From Amaurobius ferox (taxonomy: Eukaryota; Arthropoda; Arachnida; Araneae; Amaurobiidae), in contig OX578144.1 in the NCBI GenBank assembly GCA_951213105.1, positions 82,535,015-82,599,014 on the forward strand: 64,000 nucleotides of DNA. Direction: 5' to 3'. Of the stretch, positions 44,773 through 55,704 are shown piece by piece; position 1 is the stretch's first letter; every line of letters starts with the position of its first letter. The position numbers were made by a program, and so were the translations under genes. Under the pieces are notes generated by a model. It had not been told where the DNA came from, did not search any database, and saw nothing but the letters and a program-made list of their open reading frames with translations.

Positions 44773-45362
44773 TTAACTTAACTAAGAAAAACACCAAATT
44801 CAATTGGAATAGCAAGTGTGAAGAGGCATTTCAGAAATTAAAATTTGCAATTTTCAATGAACCGACGGTTAGGGCTCCGGACTTTAATAAGCAGTTTATT
44901 TTAAACACAGATGGAAGTAATACCGGGATAGCAGGAAATATATATCAAATAATAAATGGAGTGCCACATGTCATCGAATATTATTCACGAGGGCTACATG
45001 ATGCCGAGAAAAGATATCCAGCCATCAAGTTGGAGTTGTTGGCAATTTATGAGGCTATGCAACACTTCCGTGAATATCTCTTTGGAAGAGAATTTGTTTT
45101 ATTAAGTGATGCAAAGTCACTAATGCATCATTTAAAACTAGAAAAGCAACCAAGTATTATAGCCAGATGGCTAATGGAAATTAGTACTTTTACTTTCAAA
45201 TTTGAACACCAACCTGGAGAAAATAATCCAGCAGATTATAATTCCAGATATATTTTTGACCAAGAAAATCAAGAGAAAATGGTAAATAATATAATACAAA
45301 CAAAGGATTTCAATATCAAACTAATACTAAAAGAGCAGCTTAAAGATAAAAAAATAAAATAA
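44733..45362 (+). CDS. pol: Pol: RNase H, last recognisable domain
   Basis: Open from about 44733 in the -1 frame relative to RT; the first ATG is 44961. Blocks: AQIAEPLVNLTKKN, FNKQFILNTDGSNTGIAG (first Asp), YPAIKLELLAIYEAM (Glu), LLSDAKSLMHHL (Asp), HQPGENNPADYNSR (last Asp). All four expected acidic positions are visible. The protein ends KEQLKDKKIK at 45362 with no integrase zinc finger or D,D(35)E following. Confidence 0.88.
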   Translation, partial: SSIQNYAQIAEPLVNLTKKNTKFNWNSKCEEAFQKLKFAIFNEPTVRAPDFNKQFILNTDGSNTGIAGNIYQIINGVPHVIEYYSRGLHDAEKRYPAIKLELLAIYEAMQHFREYLFGREFVLLSDAKSLMHHLKLEKQPSIIARWLMEISTFTFKFEHQPGENNPADYNSRYIFDQENQEKMVNNIIQTKDFNIKLILKEQLKDKKIK

Positions 45363-47370
45363 ATTAGGATGAAATAAATGTCACATATGTAAATACATAA
45401 ATGATAATATGTATTAAGGCGATAAAGGGGTTAGCCGCAGTTAATAAAATGTCAAAATAAATAATTAGATAATAATGTGTGAGATCGAATGATAAACAAT
45501 CGCGCATATAAATGGTTATAAATGTCAGGTATTCAAAGTCATAAGGATTAAAATAAATTGAAATACATAAATATGATAACTTTTATAGATACGGTGAGTA
45601 AATAAATCCGCGTTCAAAAAGGATAACTAAATAAAAAGGATTTCAATTCATAAGATGTTAAATAGATAAATAAATAAATAAAAAGGATTTCAATTGTTAA
45701 AAATATGATATCAAAATTTTCAATTAGGTAAATAAAGGGTTTTTTAGACAAGAAAATAAAGTCTTGAGTGTGTTTAAAAAGATGAAATAATTTTATATAA
45801 AATATAAAAGTTATGAAAGTATTAAGCAAGGAGTTAAAATAAATAAAAATTAAACAAACTATATCAAAAACTTTAAAAGTTTAAAATTAAATTTCAAAAT
45901 TTAAAAAAAGTTTTAAATTTAAAGAAAAAAAAACTTTTCAAAAAAAATTTTTTTTTTAATTTCAAAGTCATATGGAAGGTATAGAGAAAACAATATTAAA
46001 TAAGAGAAAATATCAACATCAAATGGAAAGGTAAAATTTAAATAATAAATAATACAATGAAATAATGTTAAATTTTACATGAAGTCAGTATAAAAAGGGT
46101 ATACATGCTGTAATAGAAGGTACCATTAAGATGATTTTGATATTAATACAAGCCACCTCAATGGAACCAACTGAATAATATTTAAATAAGGGACTTTTTA
46201 AGCTGTGTTGAGTTTTAAAAAAAAAGAACAGAGAGTTATAAAAGGCAAATAATGTACAAGCCCGTCTGCAGCATGCAAGGATAAATGGTTCATTAGCAGA
46301 TAGGAATAAATAATATAATTAAATTGATGAGGAAGTTTATATTTAAAAAGAATAAGTCGACGTTTACAGAACACGCCGAGTGGGTAATAAAGTGTACAAT
46401 ACTTGAGTACAGGCTTTTGAAGAGCGCCATTGCAGTTGTCATCTTCAGTGTCATCCGCGCCGCACGTTGTCCATTTCGGATTTGCTTTGTCATTTGGGAA
46501 GACTTGAGTTGAGGAAATTCAGGGCTAATCGCTGTTGAAAAAACGTTTAAATAAATGGGAATCTTTGTCGAGGGTCTCTTTTGCAGACTGGTCACTGTTC
46601 CGAAGTGCGAAAGGGGGATTTGAACATTTCCGGTACGCATTTCCGGTACGAAGCTTGAGTACAAAGGGATCTTATAGAAGGGGTTCTTCTAAGCGATCCT
46701 TTTCAAAGTGATCAATCAGTACCTGTCACAAATCAGGGGTTGTTGGTTTGTTTACATACAAAGCGTTGTAAGAAAGAAATTTTTTTTAAAGGGAAATGTC
46801 TAAATGTGTCATTCCCAGTGGAAAGTTAAAGTTACTGACTTCAGTGAAAACTATATTTTAATGACCAATGTAAAAAAAATATATATATGTGATTGTATTA
46901 ATAAGTATGTACCAGTATCAAGGTTCAGCAAAAATGTTATATATGTGATAAAGTTATCAATTATAAAAAAATATTTGATGAAGTATGTAAAGAATTGTGT
47001 TCAAAAAAATAATAATGTGTAATTTGTAAAAAAAAAAAAAAAAAGGTGTAATGATGTTAATAATATAAAAGAAGATAGTAGTGTGTGACATTTCAAAGTG
47101 AATGTGCATATGTTTAAAAATCTTTTTAACTACTCAAAATTTAATTTACCTTCAATTGAAAGCTGGACCTGGTAAAGTTCATGAGTACGTAACTTATGTT
47201 TATTTTGTGTATATTATGTGTACAAAAAAAAACTTTTCTGTTACAGCAAGACTGTTGAACTTTTCTGGACGGACGTTGTCCAAAAGAAAGTGAAATGCCA
47301 ATTACAGAGTTGAAAGTGCATCGAACTTTGGTTTCGAACTCTGATGGTTTAAAAATTTTTTTTTTCTGTT
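45363..47370 (+). other. 2-kb non-coding region in the integrase position
   Basis: Very AT-rich, with aaataaataaataaaaaggatttcaat repeats (45620-45690), homopolymer A/T runs and one GC-richer patch (46350-46660) that opens a 123-codon minus frame without known motif. No H-X3-H/C-X2-C or catalytic integrase block in any frame that I can see. Confidence 0.75.
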
Positions 47371-47382
47371 TGTGGGGAGATA
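47371..47382 (+). promoter_or_regulatory. polypurine tract before 3' LTR
   Basis: TGTGGGGAGATA directly abuts the LTR start; short purine run as needed for plus-strand priming. Confidence 0.7.
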
Positions 47383-48277
47383 TGTGAGGCCAGAATATGT
47401 CCTCACATGAGGCATTTTTATTGCAGTATTTATGGTTCATAGAACGCCTAACAAAGATCGAGTCTGGCTGGCGCCTTTGTTTACAACAACTTGAACTTTT
47501 AGGTCAAATACAATAAATTTGAGTGTCCCAGGCCAAAGGGGGCTGAAAGGGGGCTTGATAAATGTCAAGTGATGCCATTGGGTTCAGAAGAACCAATGAG
47601 CAGCAAGGAGAAGAAGGGTGGAGCTACCCCCCCCCCCCCCGCCGAAGGAACCAAGAACTTCGACACAAAATGTTGTAGAAGAAACTCGGATACAAAATGT
47701 GAGAACGAACTTGGATACGAGATGTTGCAGAAGGAAGTCTGACAAGAAATGTGTTGTTGAAAGGAGTTTCATTCGAGGTGTTGTTGCAGCAGGTTTTGGC
47801 AGTTGACTATAAGTACGAGATGCAAGCCACACACGAAAGAGTTGTGGTCGCACAGTCAGCGATAAGACGGATACAAGCCTCAGCGTGATGAGCCAAAGAT
47901 TAAACTGTAAGGTATGTGCTCATTTCCCCGGTCCTAGACACTTTAGAAATCTAACTAACTGGTCACATATCCCCCATAACTCGAGTAATTAAATGATAGT
48001 TGATAGTTATGATAAATTGTTGTTAGTGATAAATTGATGTTGTTAATAAATGATATTGTTTAAGTTTGAAATAGTCTAATCTTTTTAATATTAATTAATA
48101 GTTCTTTTCAGGACTTACACAAAAGGTAAAAATAATTGGAGGGTTATTGCGGCACAACAACGAGCGATGTACGTTTAAATGTTAATTCCACTAATGTGTT
48201 TTAACGGCCATATAATTAATGTTAATTATAATGTTTAATTGTAACTTAAGCATCACATAAATTTTCCACGTCCCACA
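47383..48277 (+). repeat. 3' LTR (895 bp)
   Basis: Direct repeat of 40299-41197; see there for differences. From about 47885 to the end the two copies appear identical. Confidence 0.95.
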
Positions 48278-48282
48278 CCTAT

Positions 48283-48941
48283 AAACATTTACTTTTAACT
48301 TAAAGTATAGTTTAATGCAGATGTCGTAAAAATAAAGAATATATTTTCGGAAGAATCTATCTCGAGCGTAGTTAATGATAAACAATACCAATTCAATATA
48401 ACTCCAGTGTTCAAGCACTATACTACAGAAACCTGAACATTCAGTAGGACGTTTTTACACTATTATGTATTGCAATCAGCATCCACCGATAACATTAAAT
48501 CCCAACAGGCCACATTTGAATCGTTATAATTTGCGGAGTTATCGGTTTGAAACCTTAACAACCTCGATCATGACCTAGGAGTAAATAATTTCATTAGATA
48601 TTCGTATTTGGTGTGCTTCGTTAAGGTTTATCGTTTGTAGTAATTCCAATACTGTGGTTCACAACATAGATGTAAAGCATTGATCCCCATTAGAGGAACA
48701 GAACTTAGAATTGTTCGGGTTTGCAATCAGTCCATTTATTTGGGAAGTACAATTATTTCAAATAAATATAGAACAAGGCAAACGTGATTAGCTGCTCATT
48801 AGAGACGGTAAAGTAGTTGAGTTTTAGGACGCTGTATATAGTGTATAAACTGATCCCTAGGGTATCATATATGATGAAATATTTCGTCAGCGGTATAAAT
48901 AGTTAGCTGTTTCAAGAACAGTGACACTCGCTATACTTTTT
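48283..48941. other. no recognisable feature
   Basis: AT-rich flank of the LTR element; no support for coding or RNA genes. Confidence 0.45.
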
Positions 48942-48951
48942 ATTGAAATTA

Positions 48952-49371
48952 GGTGGATCAGCCCAGTGGTTATAGCGCTCGGAGATTGCACTCGAAAGAC
49001 CCGAGTTCGATTCCCGGATCGATCCAAACTGTCCCCGTGTCCACGAGGAGAACGGGCACATTAAGTATGAGGGTCCGTAAGTCCTTCCGAGATGTTGGTG
49101 GTAGGGGAAGGAGTGTACAGTCTCCGTGGTTGATGCCCCCACAGGGTTCCGGCTTAAATTGTGTGGAGCTTTCTGGGAGTACTGGCACATGGTTTTAAGT
49201 ATGTGGTTCTGTAAGTCCTTCCAAGCTGTTGGTGGTAGGGAAAGGAGGGTACGATACCTGTGGATTCAGTCCCCACCGGGTTCCGGTCTATATTGGGGGG
49301 CACTTTCGGGCTGTCCAAACAGATACTTTACACTTTTGGGTAGGTCGGACGGCCTGGGTCGAAGAAGAAGA
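48952..49371 (+). mobile_element. tRNA-derived SINE, family a, with internal duplication
   Basis: Head AGCCCAGTGGTTATAGCGCT (A box) and CGAGTTCGATTCCCGGATCG (B box). Two copies of a ~135-bp body block (49060-49196, 49197-49330; shared gtccttccgagatgttggtgg-type sequence and gttccgg) then the tail TGTCCAAACAGATAC...GGTCGGACGGCCTGGGTC and a GAA-rich end. Flanked by ATTGAAATTA at 48942-48951 and 49372-49381. Confidence 0.93.
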
Positions 49372-49381
49372 ATTGAAATTA

Positions 49382-50044
49382 TTAAATAAATAATTCATCT
49401 ATAACAAAATATACTTAATACGCTCCTTTCAAGTAGAGCGAAATTATTATACGACTCTCGAACGAAGTGAAATTAATATATGTAACATAACGTTATTTTT
49501 ATAAGATGTCAAAATAAAGAGTTATTATCGTACTATCACCGAACATAGCTTAGATATTATAAAACACACAAACAAAATATTATTACTATACTATAGGAAA
49601 CAAAACGCAATTATTATACGATTCCTTATCGAAACATAGACTTTATACAACGTTCTAACTAAAATAATCTTATTAATATACAACTTCCAAAGTTGTCACA
49701 GACAAAGAAGTTGACTTAAGCCACTTGTCCACATTTCGAAACAAAACCACAATCGAACGAAACATTTGTTTGACAAACAAAAGAACTATTAAATAATCTT
49801 TAAAAAACAGCTAGAAAAATACGGATATCAGAAGGAATGGAAACAACTGGTTAGTGATAGTGTCCACAGTCTTGTTCCAAAACTATAAATTTGCTTATCG
49901 AACGTAAAATACTTGTTTGATGAAGACACCTACATGCAAACATCCAATTCAACTATTTTTAAGAACAAATCAATCCGCGCATTTTGAGCACTAAAATGTG
50001 TTGTCATTTTTTTTTATCTGTCGGTCATATCCACAGCATCGAAG
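49382..50044. other. no gene; TGTCCACA inverted repeats
   Basis: TTGTCCACATTTCGAAACAA (about 49727) is partly inverted at about 50137-50158 (reversed: GTGTCCACAGTTTGAAACAA), suggesting a decayed element of about 430 bp into which the 67-bp tail insertion landed. Confidence 0.4.
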
Positions 50045-50054
50045 ACTTGTTCGA

Positions 50055-50121
50055 AACAGATACCTTACACCTTCAGGTAGGTCGGACGGTCTGGGATGAA
50101 AGATATAAACAAAGAAAGAAC
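50055..50121 (+). mobile_element. 67-bp insertion of the SINE/LINE 3' tail, with target duplication
   Basis: AACAGATACCTTACACCTTC then aggtaggtcggacggtctggg, followed by an A-rich end. Bounded by ACTTGTTCGA at 50045-50054 and 50122-50131. Confidence 0.88.
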
Positions 50122-50131
50122 ACTTGTTCGA

Positions 50132-50647
50132 GAAACATTTTGTTTCAAACTGTGGACACGCAGCCTTAGGGAATAGTTCACCTCTAAGACATTTTTTTCT
50201 AAGCATGTACATAGTTGTTGAAGAACTGATTCTGTAGATTCTATCGTAGATAATTTCGTAATAATATTTTAAAATCAGCTTTTATTGGAAAATGGCTGGT
50301 CTTGTAAAAGCCATAGGGTTTTGAAGGGAAATGAGCAACAGCTTAGTGACAAAGATGGATGCAATTGGTTTAACCTTGTTAATAAAATCAATTTTTATAC
50401 TATTATCATCTATGGTTGTTCAAGTTATCAATTTTTCCTTATATTGTATACTTCCATAATTGTTCAGCGAATTATTAATGTTATCCATAAAAATAATGCC
50501 AAGAAAATCTTAATATTCCAATCATTTGAGTTTTAATTATGTGATACATTCCAACTAGTTTTGGTTTTTCATATAATGTATCTGTGCATAGAGTTTTCAA
50601 GTGGCAGCAACATTTGGTCTTGAGATACACACATATACACAGAGATA

Positions 50648-50681
<34 letters not shown>

Positions 50682-51051
50682 TAGTCACAAACTGATATTT
50701 TCCCATAAAAGTGCTGGATATGGTACCGGAAAGTCTTCAAACTTGCTTATCCGTCAAAATGCCGAAGTTAAATATTTTTCGTAAAAGCACTACTTTTTTT
50801 CTATACTAATAGTATCTGAATAGTATCTAATAGTATCTGAAAGTAAAAATGTCTGATAGGGGAATGTGAAAGCATGTGGAATAATCGGGAAGTTTGTTTA
50901 CTACATAAGTGTAATGCCTCGCTTACACTACCAGTCTCAATCCCCACCCATTAAAAAACCGCTCTTAAAATTTTTACGCTTACAATTTTGAGGGTGCCAT
51001 TTCACCGTCACATAACATCTGGTTACTGTATTCTAAAGCAATATAAAATAC
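50132..51051. other. no recognisable gene; (GATA/GA)n at 50640-50684
   Basis: Microsatellite gagatagatagatagagagagag and AT-rich DNA; a short tandem of agtatctgaat(a) near 50808-50840. Confidence 0.5.
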
Positions 51052-51410
51052 AAAACTACGATAGTTTCCACAGTTTTCAAACTACGATAGTTTACACATT
51101 TTCAAACTACGATAGTTTGCACAGTTTTCAAACTACGATAGTTTACACAGTTTTCAAACTACGATAGTTTGCACAATTTTCAAACTACGATAGTTTGCAC
51201 AATTTTCAAACTACGATAGTTTGCACAGTTTTCAAACTACGATAGTTTCCACAGTTTTCAAACTACGATAGTTTCCACAGTTTCAAACTACGATAGTTTG
51301 CACAGTTTTCAAACTACGATAGTTTGCACAATTTTCAAACTACGATAGTTTGCACAGTTTTCAAACTGCGATAGTTTGCACAGTTTTCAAACTACGATAG
51401 TTTGCACATT
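51052..51410. repeat. 26-bp hairpin minisatellite, 14 copies
   Basis: Unit TTTTCAAACTACGATAGTTT plus GCACAG, 14 copies in a row with few variants (g/c/a after gttt, final g/a). Each unit contains CAAACTA-cga-TAGTTTG, a perfect 7-bp stem with 3-base loop. Confidence 0.95.
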
Positions 51411-52650
51411 AGCAGTTGATTAAAACAACTAGCAACTATCAGATTAAAACTATCAACTTCGGGAGCAGAAAGTAGCTTTCTTCTTAACATGAAAAACTGA
51501 GCAATAAAATTAACATACGCAAGAAGACGTCTGTCTAAGGAGCAAAATTCAATAACTTTCTTCAAGATAAATCGACAGAGACTACCATATGCAAAAAAAT
51601 GCCTGCCAGCAGGCCGTCTCCTTGCCAATAGTAATATGTACTCGGTCTTTTCATTCTGAAAGGATGAAGTTTGCTTTAGATTCCGAAATTGGTTGACATT
51701 ATCAACCAACTGTTTATGCTATTGGTAATAAAGCTTTTTACAAATCAAATTACTTCGGTACTACCAAAATATCTTCACCTTATTTTGGTAGTGTTTTTAA
51801 TAAGGGTTCTTTAATTTGAAACACTCTGTGTTATTAAGTTTTTATATTTCTTACAAATGTTTGACTTGTCATAAATTAATTAAAGCATTCAAGCCATTTT
51901 ATCTCTTTCATAATTAACTCAGGTAGAGGTTATAAAATAAAAACATTCATTATTTTTACTTTAAATACTCGAGTTATTTTATTCAAAGTAATGAACAGAT
52001 TTTCTAATTAATATTACTCGGAAATTTAACCACCTTTTTTCAACGTGTATTTAGCAAACAGATTTTTCTTGAATACTGATTTGTTGCATTTCTCAAATGC
52101 AAGGACGGAAGCAAGACTTTATTTAACTTTTCAGCTCAAATTTATCGATATCGGAACGAAAATCACAACTGTTAACTGTACAAATTTCATCCAGGTGAAA
52201 AAAAAAACGTTTTGAACATGTTTCTCCAATACTTTTTGTCATCAGTTGTTTACCTTTAATTTAAAACTGTCACCTGCACCAAGAAAAAATATGTCTTAAA
52301 TTTTTCGTTTAAGCTGTGTACATACGGCGTTTTATTTTACTCTTTTTAATACTCTCAGATTAGATTGCCTGAATTTTAATATGAACTGCATTTGGAAGTG
52401 GGAATGATTAAATGCAGCTGCTTTACTTTGATTTACTTTTAATGGAATGAAAAAAAGGCAGTTGGAATATTTTGTTCACTAATAGCACAGTAGTGTTTCT
52501 AATGTAATAAAATCCATTAGAATTTCTGAAAAGGATTCGCTAAAGTTTAATGCTGCGCTATGGCATATATTCATCAAACATGTCTATGCAGTGTGATAGG
52601 ATAGATCTCCGGCTGTAGATAAAAAAAAAATCCATGGACGGGTTTTGTGC
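51411..52650. other. no recognisable feature
   Basis: AT-rich. The 105-codon minus frame 51392-51709 has no recognised motif. Confidence 0.45.
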
Positions 52651-53235
52651 TTATTACATTAATATTAGCATGAAATAACCGATACATTTAATGGCTATAT
52701 TAAAAAAAAAGTATGCCACAATTTTGTGAACTTTTATAGAGACCAATAAATTCAGTTATACTACGTAGGCTTCAAAGTTTATGAAGAAAGTTCATAGAAC
52801 CTTGAATGAAATAAAGGTGGGTGGCTCAAAAAGAGCCCAGCACATCGACCAGAGGTCTACTGTACTACTCAGAGTACTTTACAGCATAGACAGATAAAAA
52901 TTCCAAGATTTAGTTCAAAGAGTGCACAGACAAGTTCATGTAACTCAAAACATTCTTCAGAAAATTCACCGGCATAGGCATGTGCTTATTAAATGCGCAT
53001 TAGCGTGAAATTGTCGAAACCTTTAATGTCTATAAAAATTATGCCACAATTTTGTAAACCTCTATAGAGACCAACAAATTCAGTTATACTGCGTAGGCTT
53101 CAAAGTTCATGAAGAAAGGTCAGAGAACCTTACAGCGTAGACAGATAAAAATTCCAAGATTTAGTTCAAAGAGTGCACAGACAAGTTCATGTAACACAAA
53201 ACATTCTTTAGAAAATTCACCTGCATATGCATGTT
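52651..53235 (+). repeat. tandem duplication of a ~330-bp unit
   Basis: 52651-52978 and 52981-53235 align from gtgcttatta to gttcatgtaac...aaattcacc; the second lacks about 80 bp (52805-52888). Roughly 90 percent alike by eye. Confidence 0.85.
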
Positions 53236-53414
53236 CTGTAAATGAAACCTTGGTCGTTGCAGTTTCTGATATACTTGATATAATCGTTGAAAAAATTTGA
53301 AGACGGCTTAGCAGTAGGACTTAATTTATCGTCTGAATTTATCGACTCAATGTATCGTTTTTTTTGCAAAATTGTGGCATTGCAGCTATCTACTATTACA
53401 CGCTGACGAGTATC

Positions 53415-54101
53415 ATACACTTTGCTATCAACTGGGCTTCTACAAATAATTTAAAAATAAATATTTTTTCAGATAGTCAATCCTCCATTTCGGCCCTTAA
53501 CTCCATTAGAAACAAATCTGACTATCTTTCCAAAATTAAACTAGATGCAAATTTAAACAAACATTTAATAAACCTCTGTTGGGTTAAAGCCCATTCTGAC
53601 ATCTCGGGCAACGAGGCCGCCGATGAAAATGCAAAACTTGCTACCTCTTCAGGTACCCCATCTCCTTTACCTTTTCCCTACTCTCTGTTAAAAAAGCATT
53701 GTAAACTAGATATCTTAAACGCCTGGCAATCTTATCTAAACAACTACATTTCCCCTCGCACCCATGACCCAGCCAGAATTTTAAACTTTCTTCTCCACGT
53801 AAACTTTAATTTCCTTTTAATGAACAAATATCTTATTTATTTTATCACGGGCCACGGCCCATTTTTGGATTACCTTTACTTTTTTAAATTTAAATCAACC
53901 TCTTGCTGTTCCTGCGGTTCCTTTGGAGATGCAGACCACTACGTCTTTGCTTTCCCCCTCTCTAAACCTTTTCATCTTTCTAAACCTTCCCCCACTAATT
54001 ACGCGGCCTGGTTCTCGAGTGTCTGCTCGAATAAAACTTCAATCAACAAAATTAAAAACTGTGTTCTCATAGCGAGAGAAATATCTAACAAAATCACTTG
54101 A
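53415..54101 (+). pseudogene. LINE ORF2 C-terminal fragment: RNase H and zinc-finger-like end
   Basis: The frame is open 53364-54101 (245 codons from an ATG), but the first 17 residues are flanking DNA because the insertion begins at 53415. Visible: KINIFSDSQSSISALNSI (RNase H Asp region), INLCWVKAHSDISGNEAADE (the His/Asp end of RNase H), then TGHGPF and SCCSCGSFGDADHYVFAFPL, the Cys/His segment usual after RNase H in LINEs of this group. The first RNase H acidic residues and all of the RT and endonuclease are missing. A dead fragment, though without a stop, so probably young. Confidence 0.88.
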
Positions 54102-54371
54102 ATAGCCTGAGAGCCATTGCTGCTTTTAATTTTTTCTCTGGTTGTTGATCCCCTTGGTTTTTGCTTGCTCCTCCCTGGTGGTGTCGCCTTCCCTTTTATT
54201 TTGGTTTGCTGTGTTGTTTTGGTGTTGTGTTTTGTTTTTGATTACTGCTTTGTTTGTTTGCTGTTTTGTTTAGTTGTGTTTTTTCTGGTGTTGTCGCCGG
54301 ATCTCTTCCCGGCCGTCCAATTAGATACTCAAGTCCTCTGGATGAGTCGGACGGTCTGGGTCTTCACACTC
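53415..54371 (+). mobile_element. 5'-truncated LINE (RNase-H-bearing, I/R1-like group) with target duplication
   Basis: Bounded by ACACGCTGACGAGTATC (53398-53414) and ACACGCTGACGAGTGTC (54372-54388), a 17-bp duplication with one difference. Holds the end of ORF2, a 3' UTR rich in T and G, and the tail CCGTCCAATTAGATAC...GGATGAGTCGGACGGTCTGGG, related to the SINE-a tail. Confidence 0.88.
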
Positions 54372-54388
54372 ACACGCTGACGAGTGTC

Positions 54389-54596
54389 GAAAGCCCAGAC
54401 CATCCGGCTCGTCCTAAGACAAAAGCAGCAAAGATGGGCGGCCGGACCATGCTGCCGAGTGTAAAAACTCGAAATTCGTCAATGCTATCATTAACGAGAG
54501 CAATGATTCTAGCACTGGCAACTGTCGATTTATATTCAAGCTTTCAATGCAGAAATCTGCAGCGATGGTCAGCTTTCCAGTGATAGACTTTATTGA
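54389..54596. other. inverted tail remnant and unassigned DNA
   Basis: CCCAGACCATCCGGCTCGTC (54394-54413) is a reversed, diverged copy of the LINE/SINE tail end, so the LINE landed next to an older, oppositely oriented tail. The rest is unassigned. Confidence 0.6.
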
Positions 54597-54885
54597 GACA
54601 CAGGACGGCCCAGTGATTAAGGCGTGGGGATCGCATTCGGAAGATCCGAGTTTAATTCCTGGAGCTCCCTAAAACCATTCCCGTGTCTACGCAAAGTACG
54701 AACACGTTAAATATATGGGTTCGAAAGTCTTTCCGAAAGGATGGTGGTAGGGGAAGGAAGGTACGGTCCCTTTGGTTGGAACCGTCGTTGGATTCTGGTT
54801 TAAATTGAGTAGCACTCTTCCGGCTGTTCAAACGAATACCTTACACCTTCGGGTAGGTCGGACGATTTTGGCTGGAAGAAAAAAA
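54597..54885 (+). mobile_element. tRNA-derived SINE, family a
   Basis: CGGCCCAGTGATTAAGGCGT (A box), a slightly damaged B box (GAGTTTAATTCCTGG), body with one copy of the ggtggtaggggaagga block, tail GAATACCTTACACCTTCGGG then taggtcggacgattttgg. Older than the 48.9-kb copy; only a weak agacttt match is visible as possible target duplication. Confidence 0.85.
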
Positions 54886-55704
54886 GACTTTGTCACCACC
54901 AAACCCACAAGTATTCTGCGCTGTCGCTAAGAATACTTGCAATATGTTACATTCAGTTTTGAAAACCACTGTGGATATTTCCAAAACCAGATATATAAAA
55001 TATTTACCTTTTGATTTATCGATTATTGAACACGATCAGCACGAGGATGCAAAATTATATTTACAAACTCGTATGCCTTTTAAAGCTTCTTACAGTGTAA
55101 TGCATATAGCAACCAGCATCTGTTGACTGGTTTTGCTGGCGTTTATATCTCACCAGTACCGAGGAGCCGTTACTGCACGGAAAGTAGTAACACTTGCTAT
55201 AGACCCGTATCACAATTTTATGTAAGTTTTCTTTGTTGAATTGAAATAAAAGTTGATAAGAATACTGAAATACATTTAATATGAGGTCAAGTCAACTTTG
55301 TCAAACAAGTGTATACAATAATATTCATATCCATATAACTCACAAAGATTCACATATTGTTTAACGGAAGGCTATAATCTAAAAAGAAACTATATAGTGC
55401 TCTAGTCTACAGATTACAAAATGTTCACGTTAGGTGAGAACAGATATTTAGAATTTTAAATAATATATTTCCTAATAATTATTCTTCTAATTTTTGCTCG
55501 CCATCTTTCCTGGATTTTGTTTGTAATATCTCATGCTTTGGCTCAGGTGGATGCTCTGTCTTTTTACTCCGATAAAGGAATTTGTTTTTATTGCTTTGAA
55601 AACTGATTGATCTACAATATGTTTCATTTGCTGTACAAACAAAGTTTTATTTTCAGTTTATTTTTTTGCGTCACTTTAACTGTAAATTTTGATGTTTACA
55701 GCTT
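54886..55704. other. no recognisable gene
   Basis: A 78-codon frame (54890-55126) runs from the SINE end; no motif recognised. AT-rich after 55200. Confidence 0.4.

Larger units (their letters stand above)
40299..48277 (+). mobile_element. LTR retrotransposon (Ty3/gypsy-type) without recognisable integrase
   Basis: Complete insertion: target duplication CCTAT at 40294-40298 and 48278-48282, LTRs beginning TGTGAGGCC and ending GTCCCACA, primer site at 41200, gag, protease, reverse transcriptase, RNase H, a purine-rich tract before the 3' LTR. About 2 kb between RNase H and the 3' LTR does not resemble integrase. The near-identical LTRs imply recent insertion. Confidence 0.95.

Noticed and set aside
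46293..46664. 123-codon minus-strand frame in the integrase-less element
   Set aside because: No recognisable domain, antisense to the element; kept only as a note on the GC-richer patch.
51052..51410. CRISPR-like array
   Set aside because: Units are contiguous without unique spacers; this is a minisatellite in an animal-type genome.
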